Origin: Aliiroseovarius subalbicans
GTDB taxonomy: Bacteria; Pseudomonadota; Alphaproteobacteria; Rhodobacterales; Rhodobacteraceae
Assembly (NCBI RefSeq): GCF_022678625.1
Contig: NZ_JALBYQ010000001.1
Location: forward strand, 310,001-374,000
Direction of reading: 5' to 3'
DNA: 64,000 nt
Shown in pieces: positions 9,307-17,875 of this stretch (position 1 is its first letter; every line of letters begins with the position of its first letter). The position numbers and the translations under genes were made by a program. Below the pieces are notes generated by a model. The model had not been told where the DNA came from. It was given only the letters and a program-made list of their open reading frames with translations, and searched no databases.

Positions 9307-10251
9307 TCAAGCGTGCGTGTTGAACAGGGCCACGGTCTGGTCATAGATGCGCGCCCGCAGCTCAGGGCCTTCCATCAGAACCTCATGCTCGGCGCCGCCG
9401 ATCATCTCAAGCACACCGCCGGACCAATCGCTCATCCGGGCATGGATCGGCGCGGTGTCGACGATGCGTTCGTTGGTGCCCAGAAAGGTCAGGCTGGGCA
9501 TTGCAGGCGCGGGCAGGCGGGCCAGATCGCGCGTCTCGGACAGGGCAGCGAACAGCCAACTCAGCGACGGCCCCCCCAGCGCCAGCGCGGGGTGCGCGCG
9601 GGCCTGACGTTGCATGAATTCATACATCGGGCGGTGGGTGGTCAGCTGATTGTCGTCAAACGGGTTGGCGGTGACATAGGTCTCGGACCCCGTACCGGGG
9701 GCGTAATTGTGCCCCATGTTGCTGTGATGGCTGAGCCAGCTGAGCCCCCAAGCGAAGGGGCGCACGGGCGGGGCAAGTTGAATGCCCCACATCGGTGCGG
9801 AGAACATGGACGCCTGAACTGCCAGCCCCCGGTGTAGGGCCCGCAGCCCGATGCAGCCGCCCATCGAGTGGGTCAGCAAGAAGAACGGGCGCGGCAGATC
9901 CAGATCATGGGCCGCCTTAGCCAACGCATCGACATCCAGTTGATATTCGTCGAAATGATGCACATGGCCCAGATTGCGATCGTCATGGGCGCGATCCGCC
10001 AGACCCTGACCGCGAAAATCGACCGTGATCGTGGCAAAGCCGCGCTCGGCCAGATCACCGGCGGCGGGGCCGTATTTCTCGACATATTCGGTGCGGCCAG
10101 GCAACAGGAACACCGTGCCCTTTTCCGTCCCCCCGCGGGCAGCAGGCCACAGGCCAATCCGGATGCGCACGCCGTCCGCTGTCGTCAGCCAATAGGCCCC
10201 ACCACCGCGGGGCCCCTCGGCCAGCTCTTCGAAGAACGGCGCACGCTCCAT
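9307..10251 (-). CDS. Alpha/beta hydrolase (lysophospholipase-like)
   Basis: A 314-residue cytosolic hydrolase. It shows the nucleophile elbow THSMGGCIGLRAL, an oxyanion-region strand (VFLLPGRTEYVEKYG) and FRGQGLADR, typical of PldB / monoacylglycerol-lipase-like Hydrolase_4 proteins. The acid and His of the triad are probably in FLGTNERIVD and GGAEHEVLME. The ATG at 10251 begins two bases after the stop of the upstream SCP2 gene, so the two are translationally coupled. A TTG at 10257 is an alternative. The substrate is unknown. Confidence 0.87.
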   Translation of the reverse strand: MERAPFFEELAEGPRGGGAYWLTTADGVRIRIGLWPAARGGTEKGTVFLLPGRTEYVEKYGPAAGDLAERGFATITVDFRGQGLADRAHDDRNLGHVHHFDEYQLDVDALAKAAHDLDLPRPFFLLTHSMGGCIGLRALHRGLAVQASMFSAPMWGIQLAPPVRPFAWGLSWLSHHSNMGHNYAPGTGSETYVTANPFDDNQLTTHRPMYEFMQRQARAHPALALGGPSLSWLFAALSETRDLARLPAPAMPSLTFLGTNERIVDTAPIHARMSDWSGGVLEMIGGAEHEVLMEGPELRARIYDQTVALFNTHA

Positions 10252-10253
10252 GA

Positions 10254-10541
10254 TCAACTCAGGGCGGCGCCCAGCTGCATCGCCAGGCCCATGTCGCCGT
10301 CAACCGCCAGCTTGCCAGTCATGAAGGCGGTTGTTGGGTTCAACGCGCCCGACATCATGTCCTGGAACGCTTCCGCGTCGGCGGTCAAGGTCACGTCGGC
10401 GTCATCGTCGCTGGCGCGTGCGCCATTGCCGTCCACCACGACCGCGCCTTCGCCCTCGATCACAAACTTCGCCGAGCCTGCAAAGCCGCCATCCATCTTT
10501 TCGTTCAGTGCGGCAACTGCCGCTTCGATCACGTCGCTCAC
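10254..10541 (-). CDS. SCP2 sterol-binding domain protein
   Basis: A 95-residue single-domain protein matching the bacterial SCP2 (sterol carrier protein 2) fold: a helical start (MSDVIEAAVAALNEKM) followed by alternating strands, then FMTGKLAVDGDMGLAMQL. The GTG at 10541 is chosen because GGAGG lies nine bases upstream and it gives the usual domain length. The longer frame to 10718 would add about 60 residues of unrelated basic sequence. It is probably a lipid or acyl-CoA carrier. It forms a two-gene operon with the downstream hydrolase, which suggests lipid substrates (inference). Confidence 0.85.
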   Translation of the reverse strand: MSDVIEAAVAALNEKMDGGFAGSAKFVIEGEGAVVVDGNGARASDDDADVTLTADAEAFQDMMSGALNPTTAFMTGKLAVDGDMGLAMQLGAALS

Positions 10542-10739
10542 GTGCAAATCCTCCAGTACAAGGCGCGTTTCGCCTGTTTCTACGCTGCCAAGTTTAACGC
10601 AGGGTTGCCACTGCCGAAAGGGGCGCGGCGGTGAAGTGACGTGCGGGAAATTGGTCACGCGCGCGAATGTGAGCGTGCGTTTGCCTGCGGGACAACGCCG
10701 GGGATGGCGCGGCGCCAATCGCTGCGCTAGGCTTTCGTC

Positions 10740-11270
10740 ATGTCGATCCGTGCCCTCATCCTTGCCGCCCTGCTTGCCCTGCCGCTGCCTGCGCTGGGCG
10801 ATACGCTGGATGATCTTTTTGCCGCGCTCGCCGCGTCAGATGATACCAGCTGGGAGGTGATCGAGAACGACATCTGGCGTGAATGGTCGCAATCGGGATC
10901 GCCGGCGATGGATCTGCTGTTGGAACGCGGCCGCGCGGCGATGAACGACGAGGAACCTGCGCTGGCGCTCGAACACCTGACTGCGCTGATCGATCACGCA
11001 CCGGGGTTTGCCGAGGGTTGGAACGCGCGCGCCACGGCCTTCTTCCAGCTGGGCCAATACGGCCCCGCGCTGGCCGATCTGCACCGCACCCTGACGTTGG
11101 AGCCACGCCATTTCGGCGCCTTGTCCGGCCTTGCGCTGATCCTTGAGGAGATGGGCGACGCGGCCGGGGCGCTGGCCGCCTACCGCGCGGTGGTCTCTAT
11201 ACATCCGCACCAGCCGCACATAAAAGAGGCCATTGCCCGGCTGGACGCTGCCACGGGTAAGGATATCTGA
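10740..11270 (+). CDS. Tetratricopeptide-repeat protein, exported
   Basis: A 176-residue protein with a signal peptide (MSIRALILAALLALPLPALG) and about three TPR helix pairs. ALEHLTALIDHAPGFAEGW, ALADLHRTLTLEPRHFGAL and ALAAYRAVVSIHPHQPHIK show the usual Ala/Gly/Pro spacing. It probably scaffolds a periplasmic complex; no partner is visible. It lies 22 bp upstream of the Suv3-like helicase on the same strand, so co-transcription is likely, although the functions look unrelated. Confidence 0.88.
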   Translation: MSIRALILAALLALPLPALGDTLDDLFAALAASDDTSWEVIENDIWREWSQSGSPAMDLLLERGRAAMNDEEPALALEHLTALIDHAPGFAEGWNARATAFFQLGQYGPALADLHRTLTLEPRHFGALSGLALILEEMGDAAGALAAYRAVVSIHPHQPHIKEAIARLDAATGKDI

Positions 11271-11292
11271 AGCGCGGATAAAGGGCAGTCGC

Positions 11293-14199
11293 ATGGCCGA
11301 GATGTCAAGGATCACGGCGGTCCTGGGCCCCACAAACACCGGCAAGACGCATTACGCGATCGAACGCATGCTGAGCTATCGCTCGGGTGTGATCGGGCTG
11401 CCGCTGCGGCTTTTGGCGCGCGAGGTCTATGACAAGATCGTTGCCATTCGTGGCCCGAACGTGGTGGCGCTGGTCACTGGTGAAGAACGGATCGTGCCCG
11501 ACCGGGTGCAATACTGGGTTGCCACAGTCGAAGCGATGCCCGAGGCGATCGGTGCGGATTTCGTCGCGGTGGATGAGATCCAGCTGTGTGCCGACCCGGA
11601 ACGTGGCCATGTCTTCACCGACCGGCTTTTGCGCGCACGCGGCACGCATGAAACCCTGTTCATGGGGGCCGATACGATGCGCGGGGCCATCGCGTCGCTG
11701 GTGCCCAAGGCGCAGTTTTTGCACCGCGAACGGTTCAGTGAGCTGGTTTATGCCGGGTCGAAGAAAACCAGCCGAATGCCCGCGCGCAGTGCGATTGTCG
11801 GCTTTTCCGTCGACAACCTTTATGCGGTTGCTGAGCTGATGCGCCGCCAGAAGGGCGGGGTTGCGGTGGTGATGGGCGCGTTGTCGCCGCGCACCCGTAA
11901 CGCTCAGGTCGAGATGTATCAGAACGGCGACGTGGATTACCTGGTCGCCACCGATGCGATCGGCATGGGGTTGAACCTGGACATCAACCACGTGGCCTTC
12001 TCGGCGTTGTCCAAATTCGACGGGCGTCGGATGCGGATGCTGGCGCCCAATGAGCTGGCGCAGATCGCCGGGCGCGCCGGGCGGCACATGAACAGCGGAT
12101 CCTTCGGCGTGACTGGCGAAGCCCCGCCCTTGGACGACGAAGTGGCGCAGGCGATCATGGATCACCGGTTCACGCCCTTGAAAAAGCTCAACTGGCGCAA
12201 TTCCGACCTGCAATTCGGGTCCATTGCCCGGCTGATCCAGACGCTGGAGGCGCCCACGGACGATGACCGTCTGGTGCGCGCGCGCGAAGCGGATGACGCG
12301 ATGGCGCTGAAGGCGTTGGCCGCGGACGCCGAGGTCGCGGCCCGTGCCAGCGACGGGCCCTCGGTGCGGCTTTTGTGGGATGTCTGCCGCATCCCCGATT
12401 TTCGCGGCATCAGCCACGCCGAACACGCGGGGCTTCTGACCTCGATCTACAACGACCTGCACGAACATGGGCGGGTGAACCGCGACTGGTTTGCGCGCCA
12501 GGTGAAATGCATCGACCGAACCGACGGCGACATCGACGCGCTGTCGAAACGGCTGGCATTTATCCGCACATGGACCTATGTCGCACAACGTCAGGACTGG
12601 GTGGACGATGTGGCCCATTGGCGCGGCGAAACACGTGGTGTAGAAGATCGCCTGTCAGATGCGCTACACAGGGCATTGACGCAAAGATTTGTTGACCGGC
12701 GCACATCCGTGTTGCTGCGCCGGTTGAAGCAGAAGGAGGGCCTTGTGGCCGACGTGAACGACAAGGGTGAAGTGACGGTTGAAGGCGAGTTCGTCGGCCG
12801 TTTGGAGGGGTTCCGGTTTTCTCAGGATAAATCGGCCAGCCCCGAGGAAGCAAAGACCTTGCGCGCGGCGTCGCTGCAAGCGCTGGCGCCAGAGTTCCAT
12901 CTGCGCGCCGACCGGTTCTACAACGCACCGGACACCGAGCTGGATTATACCGAGCAGGGTGGTCTGATGTGGGGCGAGCTTGCGATGGGCAAGCTGATCA
13001 AGGGCGACGAGGTTCTGAAACCGCGTGTCGAGGCCTTTGTCGATGAAGAGGCCGGCGCGGACGTGATCGAAAAGGTCACCCGCCGCCTGCAGCATTTCAT
13101 CGACCGCAAGGTGGCCACCTTGTTCGAACCGATGCTGAACATGCAAAAGGACGAAGAGTTGACCGGGCTGGCGCGGGGCTTTGCCTTCCGCATGGCCGAG
13201 GCGCTGGGCGTGCTTCCGCGCGACCAGGTCGCGGGCGAGGTCAAGGACCTGGACCAGGACGCCCGTGGTGCGCTGCGCAAGCACGGCATCCGGTTTGGCC
13301 AGTTCACCATCTTCATGCCGCTGCTTTTGAAACCCGCACCGACGCGGCTGCGTCTGGTGTTGACCAGCCTGTTTGCCGATCTGGCCGAGTTCCCCGAAAG
13401 CCCGCCCCCGGGTCTGGTGACGATCCCGGCGTTGCCGGGGGTCGAGGCGCAGACCTATATGCTGTCGGGCTACCGCGCCGCCGGTGCACGTGCGATCCGC
13501 ATCGACATGCTGGAACGCCTGGCCGACCAGCTGCGCAGCGAAGACAGCCGGGGCGGCTTTGAAGCCAACCCCGACATGCTGTCGATCACCGGCATGACGT
13601 TGGAGCAATTCGCCGACCTGATGCAAGGCCTTGGATACAAGGCCGAAAAGGGCGAGCGCGCGAAAGTGAAAGCGGCCCCCGCGGGCGAAGATCCGACCCC
13701 CACGGGTACCAGCGAGGCCGAGGCCAAGCCGGGCATCGATGTGACCGGTGACGCAGAACCAGGTGCCGCTGGCGCCTCGGAAGCCGATGCGCAGCCGGAG
13801 GCCGAAGCCCCGGCAACGCCTTCGGTCACGGTGGACGATCTGCCTGACGCTGCCCCCAGTGAAGCCGACGCGCAACCCGGCGCCGAAATGCCTGCCGAGG
13901 CGACCGATGATGTCCCAGGTGCCTCGCAAGTCGATGCCAAAGCCGAGCCTGAGAACGAAGTCTTCTATACTTTCACCTGGGGTGGCTTTGGTCGCCGTCA
14001 GAGCGGCGCCCGCAAGGGCGGTCGTCCGCAGGCCAAGCCGGGCGGCAAACCCGGTGGAAAACCGCGCGGCAAACGTGATGATCGCGGCGGCGGCGGCAAG
14101 CCCAAGTCGTTCCAGGCCCGCCCGGCGCGCAAGGAAAAGCCGATCGACCCTGACAACCCCTTCGCCGCCGCGCTGATGGGGCTGAAGGACAAAAGCTGA
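11293..14199 (+). CDS. Suv3-like DExH RNA helicase with low-complexity basic tail
   Basis: A 968-residue helicase of the Suv3 group known from the mitochondrial degradosome and common in alphaproteobacteria. Motif I is GPTNTGKT (residues 12-19) and motif II is DEIQ (94-97), followed by DPERGHVF, characteristic of Suv3. Motif VI is QIAGRAGRH. Residues about 830-930 are Ala/Glu/Pro-rich with a repeated 'EADAQP' theme. The last 60 residues are Gly/Lys/Arg-rich, consistent with RNA binding. The ATG at 11293 is preferred over 11233 because the extension overlaps the TPR gene. It abuts the S4-domain gene at the stop codon, suggesting a coupled RNA-handling pair. Confidence 0.9.
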   Translation: MAEMSRITAVLGPTNTGKTHYAIERMLSYRSGVIGLPLRLLAREVYDKIVAIRGPNVVALVTGEERIVPDRVQYWVATVEAMPEAIGADFVAVDEIQLCADPERGHVFTDRLLRARGTHETLFMGADTMRGAIASLVPKAQFLHRERFSELVYAGSKKTSRMPARSAIVGFSVDNLYAVAELMRRQKGGVAVVMGALSPRTRNAQVEMYQNGDVDYLVATDAIGMGLNLDINHVAFSALSKFDGRRMRMLAPNELAQIAGRAGRHMNSGSFGVTGEAPPLDDEVAQAIMDHRFTPLKKLNWRNSDLQFGSIARLIQTLEAPTDDDRLVRAREADDAMALKALAADAEVAARASDGPSVRLLWDVCRIPDFRGISHAEHAGLLTSIYNDLHEHGRVNRDWFARQVKCIDRTDGDIDALSKRLAFIRTWTYVAQRQDWVDDVAHWRGETRGVEDRLSDALHRALTQRFVDRRTSVLLRRLKQKEGLVADVNDKGEVTVEGEFVGRLEGFRFSQDKSASPEEAKTLRAASLQALAPEFHLRADRFYNAPDTELDYTEQGGLMWGELAMGKLIKGDEVLKPRVEAFVDEEAGADVIEKVTRRLQHFIDRKVATLFEPMLNMQKDEELTGLARGFAFRMAEALGVLPRDQVAGEVKDLDQDARGALRKHGIRFGQFTIFMPLLLKPAPTRLRLVLTSLFADLAEFPESPPPGLVTIPALPGVEAQTYMLSGYRAAGARAIRIDMLERLADQLRSEDSRGGFEANPDMLSITGMTLEQFADLMQGLGYKAEKGERAKVKAAPAGEDPTPTGTSEAEAKPGIDVTGDAEPGAAGASEADAQPEAEAPATPSVTVDDLPDAAPSEADAQPGAEMPAEATDDVPGASQVDAKAEPENEVFYTFTWGGFGRRQSGARKGGRPQAKPGGKPGGKPRGKRDDRGGGGKPKSFQARPARKEKPIDPDNPFAAALMGLKDKS

Positions 14200-14571
14200 G
14201 TGGCGGACAAGTCCACGATGCGCGCCGACAAGTGGCTGTGGCATGCGCGGTTTTTCAAGACCCGTGGCCTGGCCACCAAGGTGATCGCAGCCGGCCACCT
14301 GCGGGTGAATTCCGAAAAGGTGGGCAAACCTGCCCATCCGATCGGCCCCGGTGACGTTTTGACCTTTGCCCAGGGCCATACGATCCGGGTGGTGAAGCTT
14401 TTGTCGCTGTCCAACCGGCGCGGACCCGCCCCCGAGGCGCAGGCGCTCTATGAGGACCTGACGCCCGAGACCCCCCGACCACCGCCAGTCGCCCCGCGCG
14501 TGGACAACCGCCGCCCGACCAAGCGTGATCGTCGGGTGCTCGACCGGATGCGTGATCGCGACCCGGAGTAG
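14200..14571 (+). CDS. S4-domain RNA-binding protein (HslR/Hsp15-like)
   Basis: A 123-residue protein with an S4 domain at residues about 7-70 (MRADKWLWHARFFKTRGLA, then GHLRVN and PGDVLTF), followed by a basic tail. Hsp15/HslR proteins bind 50S subunits carrying stalled peptidyl-tRNA. The GTG start directly follows the helicase stop; an ATG at 14218 is a reasonable alternative. Pairing with the Suv3-like helicase supports a role in RNA or ribosome metabolism. Assignment to HslR rather than another small S4 protein is likely but not certain. Confidence 0.87.
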   Translation: MADKSTMRADKWLWHARFFKTRGLATKVIAAGHLRVNSEKVGKPAHPIGPGDVLTFAQGHTIRVVKLLSLSNRRGPAPEAQALYEDLTPETPRPPPVAPRVDNRRPTKRDRRVLDRMRDRDPE

Positions 14572-14689
14572 GACGCAGGCGGGCAGGGGGGAAAGATCGT
14601 CGCACGCCGTTTCTTTCCGCGCCTTGCCATCTTGATTGATGCGCCGGGCTGAATTACTCAGGCGCAAGCGAACGACCTCAAGGTGACCC

Positions 14690-15022
14690 ATGACCTATAT
14701 CGTCAACGACAAGTGCATTGCCTGCAAATACACCGACTGCGTCGAAGTCTGTCCTGTGGACTGCTTCTATGAGGGTGAGAACATGCTGGTGATTCACCCG
14801 GATGAATGCATCGATTGCGGCGTGTGTGAACCGGAATGCCCGGCCGACGCAATCCGCCCCGACACTGATCCCGGCGCCGAGAAATGGGTTGAGTTCAATC
14901 GCAAATACTCCGAGCTGTGGCCGGTCATTGTTGAACGCAAGGACCCGCTGCCCGAGGCCGAAGAGCGTGACGGGGAAGATGGCAAGCTTGAGAAGTACTT
15001 CTCGGAAACCGCCGGGGGCTAA
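14690..15022 (+). CDS. fdxA: 7Fe ferredoxin FdxA ([3Fe-4S][4Fe-4S])
   Basis: A 110-residue low-potential ferredoxin. The cysteine pattern [18 protein letters not shown] plus [12 protein letters not shown] matches FdxA-type 7Fe ferredoxins, with a 3Fe-4S site near the N-terminus, a 4Fe-4S site and a C-terminal extension of about 45 residues. It is a soluble electron carrier. The start has AAGGTGA upstream. It lies between the S4 gene and carD, a common alphaproteobacterial arrangement. Confidence 0.95.
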   Translation: MTYIVNDKCIACKYTDCVEVCPVDCFYEGENMLVIHPDECIDCGVCEPECPADAIRPDTDPGAEKWVEFNRKYSELWPVIVERKDPLPEAEERDGEDGKLEKYFSETAGG

Positions 15023-15118
15023 GCCTGACGTGATTCGTCCACTCCGTGCGGCTTTCACCTTTGCGACCTGAAGAACGCGACCTAATCTGCCTGAAAACAA
15101 GAGAAAACCCGCTGTTCT

Positions 15119-15137
15119 GCGCTGCGGCGCTTTAATT
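15119..15137 (+). terminator. Weak hairpin after fdxA
   Basis: GCGC-TGCG-GCGC followed by TTTAATT lies about 100 bp downstream of the fdxA stop. The stem is only four base pairs, so termination here would be inefficient. Confidence 0.3.
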
Positions 15138-15310
15138 GGGCGTGATTTTCTGCTATGGTCACTGTTGAAGAAAACACATGGGCTTGATGTGACGCGGGTG
15201 CCAGAGGCACGCGTATGATCCGAACAGATGACAATGCGCCAGGGGGTATGTGCATATCCCCGGGGTGTTCTTGTCACTCTTTTCCAAGCCTCGCGAAAGG
15301 GAGACTGAAG

Positions 15311-15826
15311 ATGAGCAAAGCCAAGAAGCTTGATTTCCGCCCGAACGAGTTTGTCGTCTATCCCGCACATGGGGTGGGCAAGATCATCTCGGTCGAGGAG
15401 CAGGAGGTCGCCGGGCTGACGCTGGAGCTGTTCGTGATCGCGTTCGAAAAGGACAAGATGACGCTGCGCGTGCCCACCAACAAGGCGACCGAAGTCGGCA
15501 TGCGCTCGCTGGCATCACCCGACGAGGTGTCGAATGCGATGGACACGCTGAAGGGCAAGGCCCGCGTGAAACGCGCGATGTGGTCGCGCCGCGCTCAGGA
15601 ATATGAACAGAAGATCAACTCGGGCGACTTGATCGCGATTGCCGAGGTCGTACGCGATCTGCACCGCACCGATGATCAACGTGAGCAGAGCTACTCGGAG
15701 CGTCAGTTGTACGAAGCGGCTTTGGAGCGTCTGACCCGCGAAGTCGCCGCCGTGGGTGGCGGGGACGAACTGGCCGCGCAGAAGCGGATTGGCGATGTGC
15801 TGGTTTCGCGTGCCGCTGCGGCCTGA
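15311..15826 (+). CDS. carD: CarD/CdnL-family transcription regulator
   Basis: A 171-residue protein with the RNA-polymerase-interacting Tudor-like domain at the N-terminus (PNEFVVYPAHGVGKI) and a helical C-terminal DNA-contacting domain (MWSRRAQEYEQKINSG). CarD proteins bind the beta subunit and stabilise open complexes at promoters with weak -10 extensions such as rRNA promoters. The ATG at 15311 has an AAAGGGAGA site; the ORF extension to 15215 lacks family similarity and is rejected. The gene has its own terminator just downstream. Confidence 0.94.
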   Translation: MSKAKKLDFRPNEFVVYPAHGVGKIISVEEQEVAGLTLELFVIAFEKDKMTLRVPTNKATEVGMRSLASPDEVSNAMDTLKGKARVKRAMWSRRAQEYEQKINSGDLIAIAEVVRDLHRTDDQREQSYSERQLYEAALERLTREVAAVGGGDELAAQKRIGDVLVSRAAAA

Positions 15827-15849
15827 CCCCAGTATCGGAGTGCATGAAG

Positions 15850-15880
15850 CCGCCGTGCCCCCAGGGTGCGGCGGTTTTTC
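15850..15880 (+). terminator. Intrinsic terminator of carD
   Basis: A GC-rich stem (CCGCCG at 15850-15855 pairing with CGGCGG at 15869-15874, extended by further pairs) is followed directly by TTTTTC. It lies 24 bp after the carD stop. Confidence 0.85.
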
Positions 15881-15935
15881 TTTGTGCGGGCGGGATCCGG
15901 TGGTGTGGCTGCGCCACGCTTGATTCTGATTGGCG

Positions 15936-16721
15936 TCAGGTGGCGAGCGATGCGAACACCGCCAGCGTGGTGATCTCGGCCAATTGTTGGCCTGCGCCCA
16001 GGGTATCCCCGGTCTGGCCACCGATTTTGGACTTGGTCAGTGCGGCCAGGGCGATTCCGCTCAACGCGATCCAGAAGCCGGCCGCGATCACGACCCAGCC
16101 CGCGAGCACGAAGCCAACCGCGAGGGCAAGCGCCACTGCTTGCATCGCGACCGCTTGATCGGGGCGCCCGACGCTGTGCGACAGGCCGGTGTCGCGCGCA
16201 TTGGGCAGTGCGGACGCTAGCACGGCCATTGGCGCCCGGCTAAGCGCCCCGGTGGCGACAAGCGCGACCAGAAAACCACCGGTGTCCAGAAGCAGGGTCA
16301 TCGCGCTCCACCTGAGAAGCAGCGACAGGACCAGCGCGATGACGCCATAAGCGCCAATCCGGCTGTCTTTCATAATCTCAAGACGGCGGGCCGTGTCATG
16401 CCCGCCCCACAGCCCGTCCGCGGTGTCGGCCAGACCGTCCTCGTGCAGCGCGCCAGTCATCATGACCTGAGCGGCAAGTGCCAGCCCTGCGGCAATGGCA
16501 GACGGGGTGCCAAGCCAAAATGCCACCAACCCGACGCCCGCGGCCATCCCTCCGACCAGGGCGCCGGCCAAGGGCCAGGCCCAGGCGGCCTGTGCCCCGC
16601 GTGATTGCGCGTGCTCGGCATCCAGCCGCACGGGCAGGCGGGTCAGAAGGCCAATGGCGGCGGCAATGTCGCGATGGGGCATGAAAGCTTCCGATCCGGG
16701 CTGTTGCGGCTGGTGCGTCAT
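15936..16721 (-). CDS. cobS: Adenosylcobinamide-GDP ribazoletransferase (cobalamin synthase)
   Basis: A 261-residue polytopic inner-membrane enzyme joining adenosylcobinamide-GDP to alpha-ribazole (or its phosphate) in late B12 assembly. The family features are visible: LLTRLPV near the N-terminus, a Gly/Ala-rich membrane segment, the Asp-rich [20 protein letters not shown] loop and DSRIGAYGV. The start is either 16721 or the Met 13 residues later. It is divergent from cobT across 41 bp, too short for a cobalamin riboswitch, and none is visible. Confidence 0.94.
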   Translation of the reverse strand: MTHQPQQPGSEAFMPHRDIAAAIGLLTRLPVRLDAEHAQSRGAQAAWAWPLAGALVGGMAAGVGLVAFWLGTPSAIAAGLALAAQVMMTGALHEDGLADTADGLWGGHDTARRLEIMKDSRIGAYGVIALVLSLLLRWSAMTLLLDTGGFLVALVATGALSRAPMAVLASALPNARDTGLSHSVGRPDQAVAMQAVALALAVGFVLAGWVVIAAGFWIALSGIALAALTKSKIGGQTGDTLGAGQQLAEITTLAVFASLAT

Positions 16722-16762
16722 GGGTAAAGAGGGACGGAACGGGAATCAATCGGAGAGACGAC

Positions 16763-17782
16763 ATGGGCGAGGCGCCATTTTCCACGCTGGCGGAGTTTCA
16801 GGCGATTCTGGCCGGGGCAACGAGCCCGGACGGGGCGGCCCGTATGGCGGCCGAGGCGCGCAATGGGCAACTGACCAAACCCCCCGGCGCACTGGGGCGG
16901 CTTGAGGATCTGGCGATCTGGTACGCGGCCTGGCGCGGCGACGCTCAACCCCGGATTGAAGCGCCCCAAGTGCTTGTTTTTGCAGGAAACCACGGGGTTA
17001 CGGCCCGCGGTGTTTCGGCCTTTCCAGCCGAAGTGACCGAGCAGATGGTACTGAACTTTCAACACGGCGGGGCAGCGATCAACCAATTGTCGCGCACGTT
17101 CGGCGCGCGGCTGGAAGTGCATGCCCTGTCGCTGGACACTCCGACCGCTGATTTCACCCAGGGGCCAGCGATGTCCGAGGACGAGGTTGTCTCGGCGGTG
17201 TTGGCGGGCTGGGGCGCGGTTGACGCGTCGGCGGATCTGTTGGTGACCGGCGAAATGGGGATCGGCAACACCACGGCCGCAGCGGCAATCTGCCTTGCGC
17301 TGTTCGGGGGCGATGCGGGGGACTGGACCGGGCGCGGCACCGGGGTGGATGACGCCGCATTGTTGCTAAAAACCCAAGTGGTCGGTGATGGCCTTTCGGC
17401 CAATCCCGGGGCATCCGGCGACGGGTTGCAGGCGCTGCGCTGCTTGGGTGGGCGTGAATTGGCGGCGATGGCTGGGGCGATTGCGCGGGCGCGGGTTCTG
17501 GGCATTCCGGTCATTCTGGATGGGTTCATCTGCACCGCCGCTGCGGCCTGCCTGGAGGTCTCCGTGCCCGGCGCGCTGGATCATGTGGTTGCAGGCCACG
17601 TCTCGGCGGAAGCGGCCCATGCCAAGGTGCTGGACGCCCTTGGCAAGGTGCCACTGCTGGCGCTTGATATGCGATTGGGGGAAGCGTCGGGCGGAGCGTT
17701 GGCGATAGGGATCCTGCAGGGCGCGGTGGCGTGCCACTCTGGCATGGCCACCTTTGCCGAAGCCGGTGTGAGCGAGGGTTGA
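16763..17782 (+). CDS. cobT: Nicotinate-nucleotide--dimethylbenzimidazole phosphoribosyltransferase
   Basis: A 339-residue cytosolic enzyme that transfers phosphoribose from nicotinate mononucleotide to 5,6-dimethylbenzimidazole, making the alpha-ribazole phosphate used by CobS. Diagnostic motifs are [34 protein letters not shown] and the catalytic-Glu region [11 protein letters not shown] near the C-terminus. GGAGAGACGAC precedes the ATG. The length is standard. It is divergent from cobS and probably shares its promoter region. Confidence 0.95.
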   Translation: MGEAPFSTLAEFQAILAGATSPDGAARMAAEARNGQLTKPPGALGRLEDLAIWYAAWRGDAQPRIEAPQVLVFAGNHGVTARGVSAFPAEVTEQMVLNFQHGGAAINQLSRTFGARLEVHALSLDTPTADFTQGPAMSEDEVVSAVLAGWGAVDASADLLVTGEMGIGNTTAAAAICLALFGGDAGDWTGRGTGVDDAALLLKTQVVGDGLSANPGASGDGLQALRCLGGRELAAMAGAIARARVLGIPVILDGFICTAAAACLEVSVPGALDHVVAGHVSAEAAHAKVLDALGKVPLLALDMRLGEASGGALAIGILQGAVACHSGMATFAEAGVSEG

Positions 17783-17875
17783 GACCCCTGCGAGCGCAGC
17801 GAGCCACCGCCCCGCAGCCGCAATAATAAAAAATTTGACGAAAAAGGGGCATCGCGACGCGCGGGGAACGTCGGG

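Noticed and set aside
13680-13940. Repeat-rich stretch in the helicase gene as a possible minisatellite
   Set aside because: Repetition is at the protein composition level (Glu/Ala/Asp/Pro); the bases are not tandemly repeated in a regular unit.
12664-14691. A 675-codon minus-strand open frame opposite the helicase and S4 genes
   Set aside because: It is a mirror of conserved coding sequence; the product is His/Arg/Gly-rich with no domain.
15193-15213. Hairpin CGCGGGTGCC-AGA-GGCACGCG before carD as a riboswitch
   Set aside because: Short imperfect stem without T run or conserved RNA features; likely chance in GC-rich DNA.
16722-16762. Cobalamin riboswitch between cobS and cobT
   Set aside because: The gap is only 41 bp, far too short, and no B12-box was seen.
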